64,000 nucleotides of DNA from an uncultured Dehalococcoidia bacterium. GTDB taxonomy: Bacteria; Chloroflexota; Dehalococcoidia; Lucifugimonadales; GCA-2712585. A program made the translations under genes and the position numbers. Numbering within the stretch: position 1 is the first letter of the stretch; every line of letters starts with the position of its first letter. The stretch covers positions 2,111,697 through 2,175,696 of the forward strand of contig OY282371.1 in NCBI GenBank assembly GCA_958295715.1, in the 5' to 3' direction. Shown here one piece after another: positions 63,693 to 64,000 of this stretch. The notes below the pieces were generated by a model that saw only the letters and a list, made by a program, of their open reading frames with translations, was not told the origin of the DNA and ran no database searches.

Positions 63693-64000
63693 ATGGACAT
63701 GGTCATTGAGGTGGAGGGCCTCGTCAAACGGTTCGGCCCCCTGACGGCGGTGGACGGGGTCTCCTTCAGCGTTCGGAAGGGCGAGGTCTTCGGCATAGTC
63801 GGCCCCAACGGAGCGGGAAAGACCACGACGTTGGAGATTATCGAGGGCCTTCAACCGGCCAGCGGCGGGCGGGCCTCGGCCCTGGGGATGGACATCGCCT
63901 CGTCGCCCCTGGGCATTAAGGAACGCATCGGCGTGCAGATACAGGCCTCGGCCTACTTCGACTACCTGACCCTGGCCGAGATTCTGGACCTCTTCGCCGG
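63693..64000 (+). CDS. ABC transporter ATP-binding protein (N-terminal part, cut by window end)
   Basis: The gene begins at the ATG at 63693 and runs off the window. The 102 visible residues show the ABC ATPase start: VIEVEGLVKRFGPLTAVDGVSF, Walker A GPNGAGKTT and IEGLQPASGG. The next segment, ERIGVQIQASAYFDYLTLAE, contains the Q-loop. The pattern resembles DrrA/ABC-2-type exporters. A second start two codons later is possible. Only about 70 bp separate it from the divergent ctaG gene. Confidence 0.88.
   Translation, partial: MDMVIEVEGLVKRFGPLTAVDGVSFSVRKGEVFGIVGPNGAGKTTTLEIIEGLQPASGGRASALGMDIASSPLGIKERIGVQIQASAYFDYLTLAEILDLFA

Overview
The window is GC-rich (mid-60s % by eye) and looks like a chromosomal piece of a Chloroflexota bacterium. 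A Dehalococcoidia or SAR202-like lineage is my best guess. The reasons are several high-GC lipoproteins with Thr/Pro linkers, multiple family 5 peptide-binding proteins, an amidohydrolase and a GMC oxidoreductase, two electron-transfer-flavoprotein sets, a caa3-type oxidase cluster, and many GTG, TTG and rarer start codons. The taxonomic call is inference from gene content, not from a marker phylogeny. No phage, transposase or CRISPR is visible.

Layout. 1-12.7 kb: the end of one peptide-binding protein, a fused EtfB-EtfA, a 71-bp tandem repeat, small enzymes (ABM-like, phosphatase-like, FmdB, Dtd), a Fur-znuA-znuC-znuB metal uptake operon with a clear promoter and paired operator-like dyads, a TPR protein, tRNA-Pro(CGG), a second peptide-binding lipoprotein and a GOLD-like lipoprotein. 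12.7-17.1 kb: four tandem lipoproteins with plant-type leucine-rich repeats. 17.1-24.6 kb: GMC oxidoreductase, a PH-domain membrane protein, a 1.1-kb field of palindromic repeats, KorAB and a type II glutamine synthetase. 24.7-36.3 kb: more repeats, Fic, an SDH-type protease pair, separate EtfB and EtfA, the pantothenate genes panC and panB with a DUF2520 Rossmann protein, an aminotransferase, a hydratase-family enzyme, an AT-richer unknown gene and a radical SAM protein. 36.3-47.1 kb: an unusual RecQ, an amidohydrolase, an HtrA-like protease and a third peptide-binding protein that share one 5' cassette, a GuaB3-type IMP dehydrogenase, a propeller lipoprotein and a VOC protein. 47.1-52.1 kb: two more LRR lipoproteins on the minus strand, bounded by a duplicated piece of the VOC gene, then a small AT-richer island. 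52.3-56.3 kb: thrS, a toxin-antitoxin-like pair and infC-rpmI-rplT. 56.3-63.6 kb: a caa3-type cytochrome c oxidase and heme A gene cluster (ctaG, C, D, E, F fused to cytochrome c, A, B). The window ends inside an ABC ATPase gene.

How it fits together. The organism appears to be an aerobic or microaerobic heterotroph. Peptides and zinc or manganese are imported, 2-oxoacids are oxidised by KorAB, and Etf proteins and the aa3 oxidase carry electrons. The most unusual content is the six-gene LRR lipoprotein family with a conserved Cys-terminated cap, spread over two loci and visibly still expanding. Also unusual are cassette shuffling of signal peptides, RecQ with a His-rich insertion and a membrane anchor, and tandem 71-bp repeats that copy gene ends.
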